From Deltaproteobacteria bacterium (GTDB taxonomy: Bacteria > Desulfobacterota > Desulfarculia > Adiutricales > Adiutricaceae): a stretch of DNA of 36,083 nucleotides. Of this stretch, positions 17,641-26,051 are shown piece after piece. Each line of letters opens with the position of its first letter. Within the stretch, counting starts at the first letter, position 1. Position numbers and translations under genes: made by a program. The stretch lies in NCBI GenBank assembly GCA_031269825.1, contig JAISYP010000038.1:1-36083 (forward strand), written 5' to 3'. The notes beneath the pieces are model-generated. The model did no database searches, was not told where the DNA came from, and saw only the letters and a program-made list of their open reading frames with translations.

Positions 17641-18500
17641 CGCCCTGTCAAACAATCACTAATTTGAGGAGTATGGCCCTCTTCCGCGTTCTAGCCGATC
17701 TTTAACCGTCGCCCCTGACAGGCCATCTAATTTTGACTAAAAATAGTAATTATCAAAAAATTAAGTTATTTATAGTTAGTCAAACAAGATATAAATTAGC
17801 CTTCTGACCTAGAACCATGATTATACCGTCAAAAATACGCTTTTGTCTCTCTCCAAATTATAAGAAGGGCAATTTGAGTAGACTTTCGATTGGTGTCATA
17901 TTATCTTGACTGTATGTTTATTCCCAAAATCAAAAAGGATGCCTTTAAGTCGGACGCTAACTACTATTCTTATAGGCTCATGGCTAACTACAGGGTTAAC
18001 GACTCGGGAAGCCCTAGGAGGTGGACTTTCCTCAATCTTGGAGCTGGCTACTCGTTTCCCAGTGAGCTTTGGTCACAACTAACTAATAGGCTCGAGCAAA
18101 TTCTTTCTGGCCCACCTCTTTGTTTCCAAGTCGGAATGAGGCGCGACAGGCGCAATAGGCGGCGCGGGCATCCGGATAGCCTGTGAAAAAAGGAGGACTA
18201 CGCGAAGGGAAATAAAATAACCCATCCAGGCGTTTACAGTATTAAGACCAACCAGATAACCAGGTCGGCGGAGAAAATATGGAGGATCTACTCCGCTTCA
18301 CCAGACTGGAGAGCGTGTTCCTCGGTCTATAGTCAGAACTAGGGTTTAGGCCGATTCAGCTCTAAAAAAGGGGAGGATTAATAGCCATCTTTTCGTGTCA
18401 ACCTTGGCCTACCCGTGTATCCACAAAATTCGGCGACTTTTACAGGGGAAAGGGATAAATGACCGCTGGAAAACGATTGTGGGCACAGTAAACGATCATA
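17641..18500 (+). mobile_element. IS1634-family transposase remnant (internally deleted)
   Basis: From ATG 17911 the frame reads MFIPKIKKDAFKSD, YYSYRLMANYRVND, then FLNLGAGYSFPSELW and RLEQILSGPPL, the typical N-terminus of IS1634-type transposases. After about 18135 the core is gone. At about 18213-18490 the C-terminus is readable in broken frames: SIKTNQ, a segment like KIWRIYSASPDWRACS, SHLFVSTLAYPCIHKI and GINDRWKTI, matching the family's endings around a second-metal Glu region. Most of the catalytic DDE domain is deleted and stops interrupt what is left, so it is dead. Terminal inverted repeats were not found. Confidence 0.75.
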
Positions 18501-18747
18501 TATTGTTACCAATCTATTTTAAAAGGATGGAAAACCAACTTTAGAGAAGTCAATTATCTCAGATAATTATATCTTAGACAATTAATTATGACATTCAAGG
18601 CTATATAAATCTCTTAATTTAGCTATTAAAATATTTAACATAACAAAAAAATACGTTTAATACACTTAATTAGACGCTACGGTAGTGCCAGACACAAGTT
18701 AACCTCTTGATAATACGCTGTTTTTAAAAATACTTGTTAAAGATTCG
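18501..18747. other. AT-rich spacer
   Basis: Very AT-rich DNA between the transposase remnant and the 300-bp repeat. No ORF, no RNA gene and no clear repeat seen. Confidence 0.4.
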
Positions 18748-19030
18748 GTTAGGAAGTTTTTCGGAGGGAAATGGAACTAAGGGTTAGATTTTTGGATATT
18801 TTTTAATCAGACGATCTATTCGCCTTAGGATGGTCGAAAATATTGACCAAAATAGGCCAAAATGGCTAATTATTATTTGATCATATCTAAAACACGTATC
18901 ACGAAACGAATCACGCGACCGACCAAGGTGTCGTTGACTGGAATCCTGAAATCCATAAGAGGAAGTTTATTTTCACCGGTTACCGAGGAAACCCGGTCGC
19001 CCTCTTTTTTTAATATTGTTCTTCGTGGGT
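18748..19030 (+). repeat. 300-bp repeat, copy 2
   Basis: Aligns with 12045-12345. The peptide NTYHETNHATDQGVVDWNPE continues to FIFTGYRGNPVALFF and a TAA. The ATG of copy 1 is not present here (acacgtatcacg preceded by 'ctaaa'). Both copies mark an end of the decayed region: one after the chimeric adhesin tail, one after the transposase remnant. Confidence 0.6.
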
Positions 19031-19491
19031 GAGGCGGGAATTATAAATATTTTGATATTATTAGTTAACATGTACTATTAATTAACAGATAATATTAGTT
19101 AGTAGACGGTATCATTTGTCAAAAAATTATTTATAATTTTTAATAGTTACTAATTATTATTAATTCTTATTAATTTATATTAATTATTGTCAATGGCTCG
19201 TCCTCTTTTATAAGATCCTTGCCTTGGCTAGAAAACGCCTTGGCCAGAAGAGGGACAAAGTTCACTTAAGATGGAAATTAATAATACTTCCATTTATCGG
19301 TTGATTTACGCCAGAACTCTGAGCCTTTAAACAAAGGCGTCCCTCTCATTCCAGGCTGGCGGGATTTTTGGCTATTCAGCCGCGTTTGGTCTCGCGGTCG
19401 CTAAATAAGGCCTTAGAGCCGGGCCTAATGTTTGAGGCGAGTCGAGAAAAAGCCAGCGACCGCGAAAAAAGGCCGTTATTGGGTTAAGGGG
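19031..19491. other. Boundary between decayed and intact regions
   Basis: The first 160 bases are extremely AT-rich with repeated 'taattaatta'-like words. From about 19200 the composition changes to that of the chromosomal genes. A 10-bp inverted repeat (CGCGGTCGCT 19393-19402, AGCGACCGCG 19455-19464) encloses a smaller AGGCC/GGCCT stem. It lies just downstream of the minus-strand gene ending at 19492 and could end its transcript. Confidence 0.4.
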
Positions 19492-21198
19492 TTATTTCCA
19501 ACCGCAAGCGCTTTGAACCGGTTTTATGGCTTCCGCGAGACCATCCAATTCAAAAAAAGTCTCAATAACATTCGCCCGATTCTGGTAATTGACCCGGAAA
19601 AGGATTCGGTTGGCTCTAGCCATTTTTCGTAACAAGGGAATTGGTCTAGGCGAGAAAGCCCCTTTTTGGTCAACCGCGGCGTTCCAGGTTTCCTTGACTA
19701 CCGGCTCGTCGTCGATCTGGTATTCCATATCCAACAGATTGGCTATGACGGCTAACGGTAAAGCGAAGGTGACGTACATTTCCGTCTTATTGCCTTGGCA
19801 GGCGATAAACAAGCTGGCCTGTTGCGGCACCCCGTTGATCTCGGCGTGGTTGACCGCGGCCAAACGTAACAGTCGCGCCGACAGACCCTCCCCCTCGCCA
19901 GCTATACGCGAGGCCCAGGGGCCTTGGACTTTCCACTCGGAGTTGGAACCGAGGATATCGGCCACGGTCAGAACCTTTTTGGCGTTAGCGGGCGCGGTCT
20001 CCACGATCGGTTGGGCGAGGGTGGGGGCGGGTTCGGCTGATTGTCCGGACGTGAGCGTTTTATTCTCCAAAGGCGCGGCCTTGGGCGATTGGTTGCCGAC
20101 AAAAGAATTCAGGCCATAACGAGCGGTTAAGTAATTGCGGATAACCACGGCTTTAACCAAGTGCAGGGTGCCCAACTCATTTTCCAGGGCCGTGGCCGCT
20201 TCTCCGGTGAGGTCAGCTCCAGCGGCTGTCCGTTGGTTGATATATTCGGTCATTTTTTCCAGTTCTTTTTCCAAGTTTTGGGCCAGTTGAGCGTCGGGAA
20301 CGCTTTTGTTGGCTTTTATGTTCGATGGGGCCCCAGATTCCAAAGCCGCCGTTTCTTGCCGTAACAGGGCGTCGGTCAAGCGTAATTCGCCGATGACGGC
20401 CGCTTTAAGGACATTCATGGGCGCGCCCGGGGGATATTTTTTGGCGTCCTCGGTCTCTTGGGCGAGGAGTTCTTCCACCTTTTGGCGTTCGGCTTTAATT
20501 TCTTTTAGCTTAGGATTGGCCAGGAGCTGAAAGCGAGACTGAACCGTGGCCAACTCGGCCTGGGATTTTCCTAGCTCCTGATAATAGTTATAACCAACCG
20601 CCGCCAGGGTTAACGCCAACAAGGCCAGAAGAACCAGACCAATGTTGGAACTTTTGGGGATCTGAAGAGCGGCGCGGGGCGAGGGCGGCTGAGTTGAGGC
20701 CCGCCTGTGGGCGAGGTCTGGCCGGTCTTGGCTACCAAGTTGGTCTAGCGCCTCTCTTTGGGGTTTGGCCGTGAAAGGGGAACTCGGGGACTTCGGGGCG
20801 GCTGGGGGGGGCGGGTAAGCCGACGGCCTATAATCAGGTTGTTCCGAGCTAGGTGGATAGGAAGAAGCTGGATAAGCCGCGGCTGGATAGGTGGAGTCTG
20901 GATAGGTAGCGGCTGGATAAGCGGACGATGGATACGAACTAGGGCTAGCTTGAGCCGAGTTAGCGGCGAACGAGCTAGACGGATTGGCGGCGCGCGGATC
21001 GGAGCTACGGAGTTGAGCGGAGCTCGCCGTCTGGGAATTTGGTTGAGCCACGGGCGGACTGGCCATTTGCGGTAACTGGGGGCGATCCTCAAAAATGGTA
21101 AAAATCTGCCCGCAGTTTTGGCAAACCGTCTGTTTGCCAATAAACTCGGGTTTTATGCTGTAAGCGGCCTGGCAGTTGGGGCATTTGGCGCGCGTCAT
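19492..21198 (-). CDS. Zinc-ribbon (MJ0042-type) membrane-anchored protein
   Basis: 568 residues. The N-terminus is an MJ0042-type zinc ribbon with C6/C9 and C26/C29 (CPNCQAAY, VCQNCG). A long Pro/Ser/Ala-rich linker follows, with repeated YPxxxYPxx units at about 89-116. A single transmembrane segment lies at about 186-206 (NIGLVLLALLALTLAAVGY). The rest, about 360 residues, should lie outside the membrane; it has a helical segment with many Glu/Lys (about 230-360) and an unrecognised C-terminal domain. The start has a clear AGGAG site. Such proteins are common in deltaproteobacteria but their role is not known. The PH-domain gene ends 63 bases upstream, so the two may be co-transcribed. Confidence 0.75.
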   Translation of the reverse strand: MTRAKCPNCQAAYSIKPEFIGKQTVCQNCGQIFTIFEDRPQLPQMASPPVAQPNSQTASSAQLRSSDPRAANPSSSFAANSAQASPSSYPSSAYPAATYPDSTYPAAAYPASSYPPSSEQPDYRPSAYPPPPAAPKSPSSPFTAKPQREALDQLGSQDRPDLAHRRASTQPPSPRAALQIPKSSNIGLVLLALLALTLAAVGYNYYQELGKSQAELATVQSRFQLLANPKLKEIKAERQKVEELLAQETEDAKKYPPGAPMNVLKAAVIGELRLTDALLRQETAALESGAPSNIKANKSVPDAQLAQNLEKELEKMTEYINQRTAAGADLTGEAATALENELGTLHLVKAVVIRNYLTARYGLNSFVGNQSPKAAPLENKTLTSGQSAEPAPTLAQPIVETAPANAKKVLTVADILGSNSEWKVQGPWASRIAGEGEGLSARLLRLAAVNHAEINGVPQQASLFIACQGNKTEMYVTFALPLAVIANLLDMEYQIDDEPVVKETWNAAVDQKGAFSPRPIPLLRKMARANRILFRVNYQNRANVIETFFELDGLAEAIKPVQSACGWK

Positions 21199-21261
21199 GG
21201 TCGATGTCTCCTAGGTTCGATCCTGTCCGCCCAGGTCTCTAGGGAGGCGGGCGGCGAAAAA

Positions 21262-21804
21262 TCAACGGCTCGCGAGGATTTTTTTCTTCTGAGCCAAAAA
21301 CTCGGCTTCGGTCAAGGCTCCCTTGGCCAACAGCGCGGCCAGTCGCTCTAGGTTAGCCAGCCTTTCGGAGTGGGGCTCGGGTGGGGGTTGGGAACGGGCG
21401 GCCATGGCTTCGGCTAGCGTTGTCATCAGTTCGGGCAGTTCCTTTTTATTGACAAAACCCAGTCGCGTCTGAAAATCTCCACAGTGAAAAACAATTTCCC
21501 CAAAAAAAAGGCTCAAGTGGTGAAAGACCATTTTAATGGAGACTAAAGGAATCTCCAATAGCTTTAACCCCAAAACATAACCCCGACTCAATAAGATCAC
21601 GCGCGCGTCGGTGATCGCGAGGAGCCAAGGCCGGACATTGATGATACCTCGCGTTAAGGCCAAAACTTTTTCGCCCCGCGTGAGGATTCGGGGCAGATAA
21701 GACAAAGCCCGCCCCACCCCAAAGACGCCCCACAAGCCCATATAACCGTGGTTGTCCACTAGATCTTGGACAACCCATTGGTGGTTATAGTCCAATTCGC
21801 CCAT
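21262..21804 (-). CDS. Bacterial PH-like domain protein with SHOCT tail
   Basis: 180 residues from ATG 21804. The frame is open further upstream, but that part overlaps the pcm coding region and has no family resemblance. The middle (GEKVLALTRGIINVRPWLLAI, then ARVILLSRG, then IPLVSIKMV and GEIVFHCGDFQT) has the strand pattern of bacterial PH-like domains of the YokE/YvbH type. The last about 35 residues (LERLAALLAKGALTEAEFLAQKKKIL) form a SHOCT helix pair, often found at the ends of such proteins and thought to mediate oligomerisation. No signal peptide is present, so it is cytoplasmic. It begins 17 bases after the pcm stop, implying one transcript. Confidence 0.7.
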   Translation of the reverse strand: MGELDYNHQWVVQDLVDNHGYMGLWGVFGVGRALSYLPRILTRGEKVLALTRGIINVRPWLLAITDARVILLSRGYVLGLKLLEIPLVSIKMVFHHLSLFFGEIVFHCGDFQTRLGFVNKKELPELMTTLAEAMAARSQPPPEPHSERLANLERLAALLAKGALTEAEFLAQKKKILASR

Positions 21805-21821
21805 AACGCCAGTTCTATCGC

Positions 21822-22445
21822 TCAGCCGCCCACTAAGGGCACGAAACGGCAATTTAAAACGCTTTGGCTGGTCACTTGTCCCGCCAAGGTTTTCCGGAAC
21901 AGAACCAGGGATTGGCTCTCGGGTTGACCTAAGGGAATGATTAGCCGCCCGCCTGGGCTTAACTGCTCCAGTAAACGCCTGGGCGTTCTGGAGCCAAAAG
22001 CTCCCACGACCATGGCCGAGAAGGGGGCCATTTCTGGCCAACCTAAAGAACCGTCGTCGTTTTTAAGCCAAACGTTTTTTATGGCCATTTTTTTGATGTT
22101 TTGACGGCCTTTGTCAAAAAGGCCCGGCAAAAGCTCCACCGCGAACACCTCTTTGGCTAAACAAGCCAAAATCGCCGTATGGTAACCGCAACCTGAGCCG
22201 ATCTCCAAAACCCGATCGCTCTTGGTTAAAGCTAGGGCCTCGGTCATGAAAGCCACGATATAGGGCTGAGAGATGGTCTGGCCAAAACCGATGGGTAAGG
22301 GGGTGTCGCTATAGGCTCGGTCGGCCATGGCCTCATCCACGAAAAGGTGTCTGGGTAGCCGGCCCATAAGGTCAAGGATGTTTCTATCGGTGACGCCCCT
22401 GGCTTTGATCTGGGTGTCAACCATCCGTTCTCTGAGGGTGGTCAT
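21822..22445 (-). CDS. pcm: Protein-L-isoaspartate O-methyltransferase
   Basis: 207 residues, close to the family's usual 210. It uses S-adenosylmethionine to methylate L-isoaspartyl residues in damaged cytoplasmic proteins, starting their repair. The N-terminal RERMVDTQIKARGV segment, the PLPIGFGQTISQPYIVAFM segment (substrate site) and VLEIGSGCGYHTAIL (SAM-binding glycine-rich loop) are diagnostic, and GGRLIIPLGQ lies near the end. ATG 22445 is chosen: it has a GAGG site five bases away, while the longer frame opens with TTG at 22544 and adds a low-complexity stretch. The SAM motif has a cysteine (GSGCGY) where many relatives have serine. Confidence 0.92.
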   Translation of the reverse strand: MTTLRERMVDTQIKARGVTDRNILDLMGRLPRHLFVDEAMADRAYSDTPLPIGFGQTISQPYIVAFMTEALALTKSDRVLEIGSGCGYHTAILACLAKEVFAVELLPGLFDKGRQNIKKMAIKNVWLKNDDGSLGWPEMAPFSAMVVGAFGSRTPRRLLEQLSPGGRLIIPLGQPESQSLVLFRKTLAGQVTSQSVLNCRFVPLVGG

Positions 22446-22767
22446 CTCCGCCTCGCCAGGAAAAGGCGTCGTTATCTCCGGCAGTGGCGGTAGTTCTCGG
22501 TTCTGGCTGGTTTGAGCGGCCGCGCTCACGACGCGCCTCCCCAATCCCCTGGCTTAATCCGATAATGGGCGACCGAATTAGCTGGAAAAACTGTTCCATC
22601 AGCGGAGACAATGGGCGCCTTATGTATGGTCAAAAAGTATTTCATAAGCGAAATCCTTTTAAAATTAAAAGCGCGAAATCGCTTTTTATATAGATACTAT
22701 ACTATTAATGTATAGTAAATCAATAAATTATTAATCTATTGAAGCGTAAAAACAGATGATTGGTCAG
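22446..22767. other. Intergenic region upstream of pcm with a palindrome
   Basis: About 320 bases. The 5' half near pcm is mixed in composition, and the half next to the SprT-like gene's end is AT-rich. It contains an 8-bp perfect inverted repeat, TACTATAC/GTATAGTA at 22695-22717, with a 7-base spacer. The spacing and AT content suit either a regulator site for pcm or the end of the upstream operon. Confidence 0.45.
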
Positions 22768-23946
22768 TTAATTATTAATATACCCGCCGAAACCACCCGA
22801 ATTGTGGGAGTCGATGGGTGGGTTGATGGTCAACTCTTGGCCCGCCTTGGCTCCAGCTAGCCGACTGAAAGGCGAGGAACGAGAGTTATCCTGTAAATAA
22901 CTGTGTCGTCGATGGGGGTAGCTTTGATCAAAAAAATCGCGTAAGCCCGCGTCAGAGGCCAGGATAACCGCCGAAGACGGTAATTTACTGTCCTGGGACT
23001 CAGCGTTATTTAGTTTATCCAGAAAACTCCGCAGCAAGCTGATAATGAAGGCGTTTTTGGCTTTGATACCTTTTTCGCCCATCCGTCGGGCCAAAGGTTT
23101 ATGGTATGACCACAAACTCTCGGTTCTTTCGTTTAAAAAAAGGAACACATGTTTGGCCATGACCAGGTTAATGGGCCGACCCAAAATTTCCAAGGCTTTT
23201 TGGTGACGGTTGGTCAGATGATCATAATGGTCGATGGTGATCGTTTCCACGAAGAAATGGCATTTGATGATAGCCCCGATGAGTAAGGATTTCATGGTTC
23301 GACGAAGCGAGCCTAAGGGTAGAACCCAGCGCTCATATTCCTGTTGGCCTGGGGAGGGGTTATTGACCATTTCCAGATTGTGTTTGGCCATCAAACGCCC
23401 AGCCGCGGCCAAAGCGGCCTCGGCTTCGGCTGGTTCTGGGGAACTGGATAGGGCCAGAAGTTTTTGAACCTTGATCAAAATAGGGTTCGGTTCCATCTTT
23501 TTCTGTGGGCCAAAGGGATTGGGCGGGTGGCGCATGACATCCTCGTCGCAACCAGGGGCGGCGAAAACGGGATTTAACCCCATCCGCTGGCAAAATTTTT
23601 GGAACGTGGGGCCATGGGAAGATTCCGCTCGCCAGGCCTGGGGCGACAGGAAATAGACGGCTTGGTGGGCGGTTTCATGGGCCAAAATCCCGGTGATCGT
23701 GGTCCAAGGACAGCTCTCGAACATGGTTAAATTTAGCCCAATCGTAAATTCTTCGGGATTATAAAAACCCCAAAAGGGTTTATTTTTGAAAATGGTGATG
23801 AAGACAGTCATTTTGGATCCGCGCCGATCTTCTATCCCCAATCTTTGCAAAAGGAAGCGGTGATGTTCGTGGAGTCGCCGAATCCAGGCGTTTTTTAGAT
23901 CCACGTTGATGGATTCCCGGTTAGTCTTTTGGTTAGGCTCGCTCAT
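22768..23946 (-). CDS. SprT-like metallopeptidase fused to DUF2786
   Basis: 392 residues. The N-terminal part is a SprT/WSS1-like zinc metallopeptidase: HETAH at 90-94 is the HExxH zinc motif, and a downstream His at about 111 (HGPTF) is the likely third ligand. From about 153 a DUF2786 domain follows (NPILIKVQKLLALSSSPEPAE, then AAGRLMAKHNLE), with its helical extension to about 330. The last about 60 residues are low complexity, ending in Gly/Asn. It is cytoplasmic, with no signal peptide. ATG 23946 has an AAGGAAG site. It starts 27 bases after the yhhQ stop, so it is probably the last gene of that operon. The combination points to a protease or nucleic-acid-linked role, but the substrate is unknown. 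Confidence 0.8.
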   Translation of the reverse strand: MSEPNQKTNRESINVDLKNAWIRRLHEHHRFLLQRLGIEDRRGSKMTVFITIFKNKPFWGFYNPEEFTIGLNLTMFESCPWTTITGILAHETAHQAVYFLSPQAWRAESSHGPTFQKFCQRMGLNPVFAAPGCDEDVMRHPPNPFGPQKKMEPNPILIKVQKLLALSSSPEPAEAEAALAAAGRLMAKHNLEMVNNPSPGQQEYERWVLPLGSLRRTMKSLLIGAIIKCHFFVETITIDHYDHLTNRHQKALEILGRPINLVMAKHVFLFLNERTESLWSYHKPLARRMGEKGIKAKNAFIISLLRSFLDKLNNAESQDSKLPSSAVILASDAGLRDFFDQSYPHRRHSYLQDNSRSSPFSRLAGAKAGQELTINPPIDSHNSGGFGGYINN

Positions 23947-23973
23947 GGCGCTCTTCCTTAGTGGTCAGGGATA

Positions 23974-24786
23974 TTAGTCGTTGGCGGTTGATTCCGCGCG
24001 GCGGTCGTCTCGGCCGCTGGGCTCGCCGTTTGGCTCGCTGATTGGGCTCGCTAACTGGCTCACGGACTCAGCCGATGAGTTCTTCGGGCGAATTTCTCGC
24101 CAACGAAAAGGATTATAGGAAATGTCTTTATCCACCGCGTCCAGTTTTTCGGCTTTTTTGAGGCGTCTAACCACGATCAAAGTCAGAGGCAACAAGAGAA
24201 CTTCCACGCCAACTTTAAACAGGTAATTGGAGCCTACCACCTTCCACCACAGACCCGATTCCAGAACCCCGAAAAAAGCGATGATGGTGAAAAGGAAAGT
24301 GTCAAAGAACTGGCCCACCAAGGTTGAGACCACAAAGCGGATAGCGGGGGGTTTATCCGGGGCCTTGGCTTTCATCTTGGCTAAGGTCATGGAGTTGGCG
24401 AATTCCCCGATGAGGTAGGCCACTAAAGATCCCATAGCCAAACGCGGAACCAGGCCCATGACCGAATGCCAGGCCGCGTCGCCTTCCCACCCCGGGGCGG
24501 GGGGGAAAAGGGAGGCCAAATAGAGGAGAACCGTGGCTAAAGCTAGGGTCAAAAAGCCGATCCAGATGACCTGGCGGCTTTTTTGAAACCCATAGACTTC
24601 CGTTAGAAGATCCCCAAAGATGTACGTCATGGGGAACATCAAGGCGCCGGCGTCAAAGCTTAAAAAACCGATCTGGACAATTCGAGTGGAAGCGAGGTTG
24701 GAAATCAACAAAAACCCGGCGAACAGTCCAGTGATAAGGCCCAGGTAACGGGTCTCGCCCGTGGGGACGGTAGGAGCGTTTTCCAA
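23974..24786 (-). CDS. yhhQ: Queuosine precursor transporter (VUT/YhhQ family)
   Basis: About 270 residues with six predicted transmembrane segments. It is a vitamin-uptake-type inner-membrane importer; family members bring in queuosine precursors (preQ0/preQ1 or queuine), used to modify tRNA anticodons. Diagnostic stretches are NLASTRIVQIG near the start, FPMTYIFGDLLTEVYGF, LVAYLIGEFANS and LVGQFFDTFLFTIIAF. No ATG fits. A TTG at 24786 lies six bases after a GGAGG site and is preferred over the TTG at 24792, which overlaps the ampG stop. The last about 50 residues are a hydrophilic extension rich in Ser/Glu/Pro, longer than in E. coli YhhQ. Confidence 0.88.
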   Translation of the reverse strand: MENAPTVPTGETRYLGLITGLFAGFLLISNLASTRIVQIGFLSFDAGALMFPMTYIFGDLLTEVYGFQKSRQVIWIGFLTLALATVLLYLASLFPPAPGWEGDAAWHSVMGLVPRLAMGSLVAYLIGEFANSMTLAKMKAKAPDKPPAIRFVVSTLVGQFFDTFLFTIIAFFGVLESGLWWKVVGSNYLFKVGVEVLLLPLTLIVVRRLKKAEKLDAVDKDISYNPFRWREIRPKNSSAESVSQLASPISEPNGEPSGRDDRRAESTAND

Positions 24787-24788
24787 AA

Positions 24789-26051
24789 TCAAGCCTCCGA
24801 GCTCAAGGGGCGAACCAAACCCTTGGCGGTAAGTTTTCGTAAAAGATATAAACCCGGCGCGGTCAACAAAACCCCTAAGCCGTAAAAGATTGGCCAGCCT
24901 AGCTCTTCGGCCAGAAAACCCGATGGCGAGGACAAGAGACTGCGCGGCAAAGCCATCAAGCTCGATAATAGAGCGTATTGGGTGGCCGTGTGGTTAACGT
25001 TGGTCTGCGAGGTCAAAAAGGCCACGAACACCGCCGACCCGCCGCCCGCCGACAGGTGATCCAGCGTAATGAGGGCGGCCAGATAAGTGACGTCGGCCGG
25101 TAACAGCCACAACGCGGCCAGACACGCGCAGTTAAAAATTTGGAGCCAACCAAAAAGCCACAAACAGTTGGTCAGACCCCAGCGCCGGGTCAAAAAACCG
25201 GCCATGGCCACCCCACCCAAAGTGGAGGCGAGGCCAAACGCCTTAACCACCAAGCCAATTTCTAGTTTCGTGTAACCAACGCTTAAGAAAAAGGCCGTGT
25301 TAATGCTGGTGATGAATTGCTCCCCAAAACGGTAAAAAAAGACAAAACCCAAAAGTAAAAAAGGCGAGGGCCGGGAAAAAAACTCGGACAAAGGTTTAAT
25401 GACGCTTTCGGCCAGGCTTTTGGGGCGATTAGTCCCCAATCGCGGTTCCGGGCTAAATAATAAAGTCAAAGGCCCCAAAAGGATCAAAAAAGCGGCCAGT
25501 TGAAAAACTCGGCTCCAACCCAAAGGATCGGCTAAGGCGAGCAGGCCTCCGGAGATGGCCGTCATGCCCAATCGGTAGCCCCAAATATACATGGCCGAGC
25601 CCACCGAGATCTCCTCGTCGGCCAGATCCTCTCGGCGATAAGCGTCCACCGCGATGTCCTGGGTGGCTGAGGCGAAACTAACGGCCAACGACAGGAGTAA
25701 AACGGTCTGGAAATCTTGTGGGTTGGCCCAAGACAAAGCCCATAAAGAGGCGAACAAGGCGGTTTGGCTTAATAACAGCCAACTATGGCGGCGTCGGCCA
25801 AAGGGGGCTAGATAATCCAACCAAGGCGCCCACAGAAATTTCAAACTATAGGGTAACCCGGTCATGGTCAAAAGGCCAATAACCGTTAAGCTCACCCCAC
25901 CTTCCTTGAGCCAGGCCTGCAGAAGGGTCACGATGACGGCTAAGGGAGCCCCAGAGGTGAAGCCCATCAAAAAGCTCGTCACAAAAGGTCGCAGGCGCCT
26001 GGGCCGGGAACCTGGGGCGTCTAGCCGAGGAGACTGTTTTCCCGGATCCAT
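24789..26051 (-). CDS. ampG: MFS transporter, AmpG-like muropeptide permease
   Basis: 420 residues, about 12 membrane segments. AmpG imports GlcNAc-anhydroMurNAc peptides released from the cell wall, the uptake step of murein recycling. Key matches are FLMGFTSGAPLAVIVTLLQAW, LPYSLKFLWAPWLDY, SATQDIAVDAYR and the RFGEQFITSINTAFFL segment. ATG 26051 lies inside the end of the upstream ATPase gene (31-base overlap) and the stop overlaps the next gene's region, indicating translational coupling on both sides. Assignment to AmpG rather than another muropeptide-family MFS carrier rests on these motifs. Confidence 0.85.
   Translation of the reverse strand: MDPGKQSPRLDAPGSRPRRLRPFVTSFLMGFTSGAPLAVIVTLLQAWLKEGGVSLTVIGLLTMTGLPYSLKFLWAPWLDYLAPFGRRRHSWLLLSQTALFASLWALSWANPQDFQTVLLLSLAVSFASATQDIAVDAYRREDLADEEISVGSAMYIWGYRLGMTAISGGLLALADPLGWSRVFQLAAFLILLGPLTLLFSPEPRLGTNRPKSLAESVIKPLSEFFSRPSPFLLLGFVFFYRFGEQFITSINTAFFLSVGYTKLEIGLVVKAFGLASTLGGVAMAGFLTRRWGLTNCLWLFGWLQIFNCACLAALWLLPADVTYLAALITLDHLSAGGGSAVFVAFLTSQTNVNHTATQYALLSSLMALPRSLLSSPSGFLAEELGWPIFYGLGVLLTAPGLYLLRKLTAKGLVRPLSSEA

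Noticed and set aside
19520-19545. Third MITE end inside the zinc-ribbon gene
   Set aside because: The codons for DGLAEA give a sequence like the element's terminus (GATGGTCTCGCGG), but the similarity does not extend beyond about 14 bases, so it is treated as coincidence.
21805-22041. Longer version of the PH-domain protein starting at 22041
   Set aside because: The extra 79 residues come from translating pcm in another frame and show no family resemblance; the ATG at 21804 begins at the domain.
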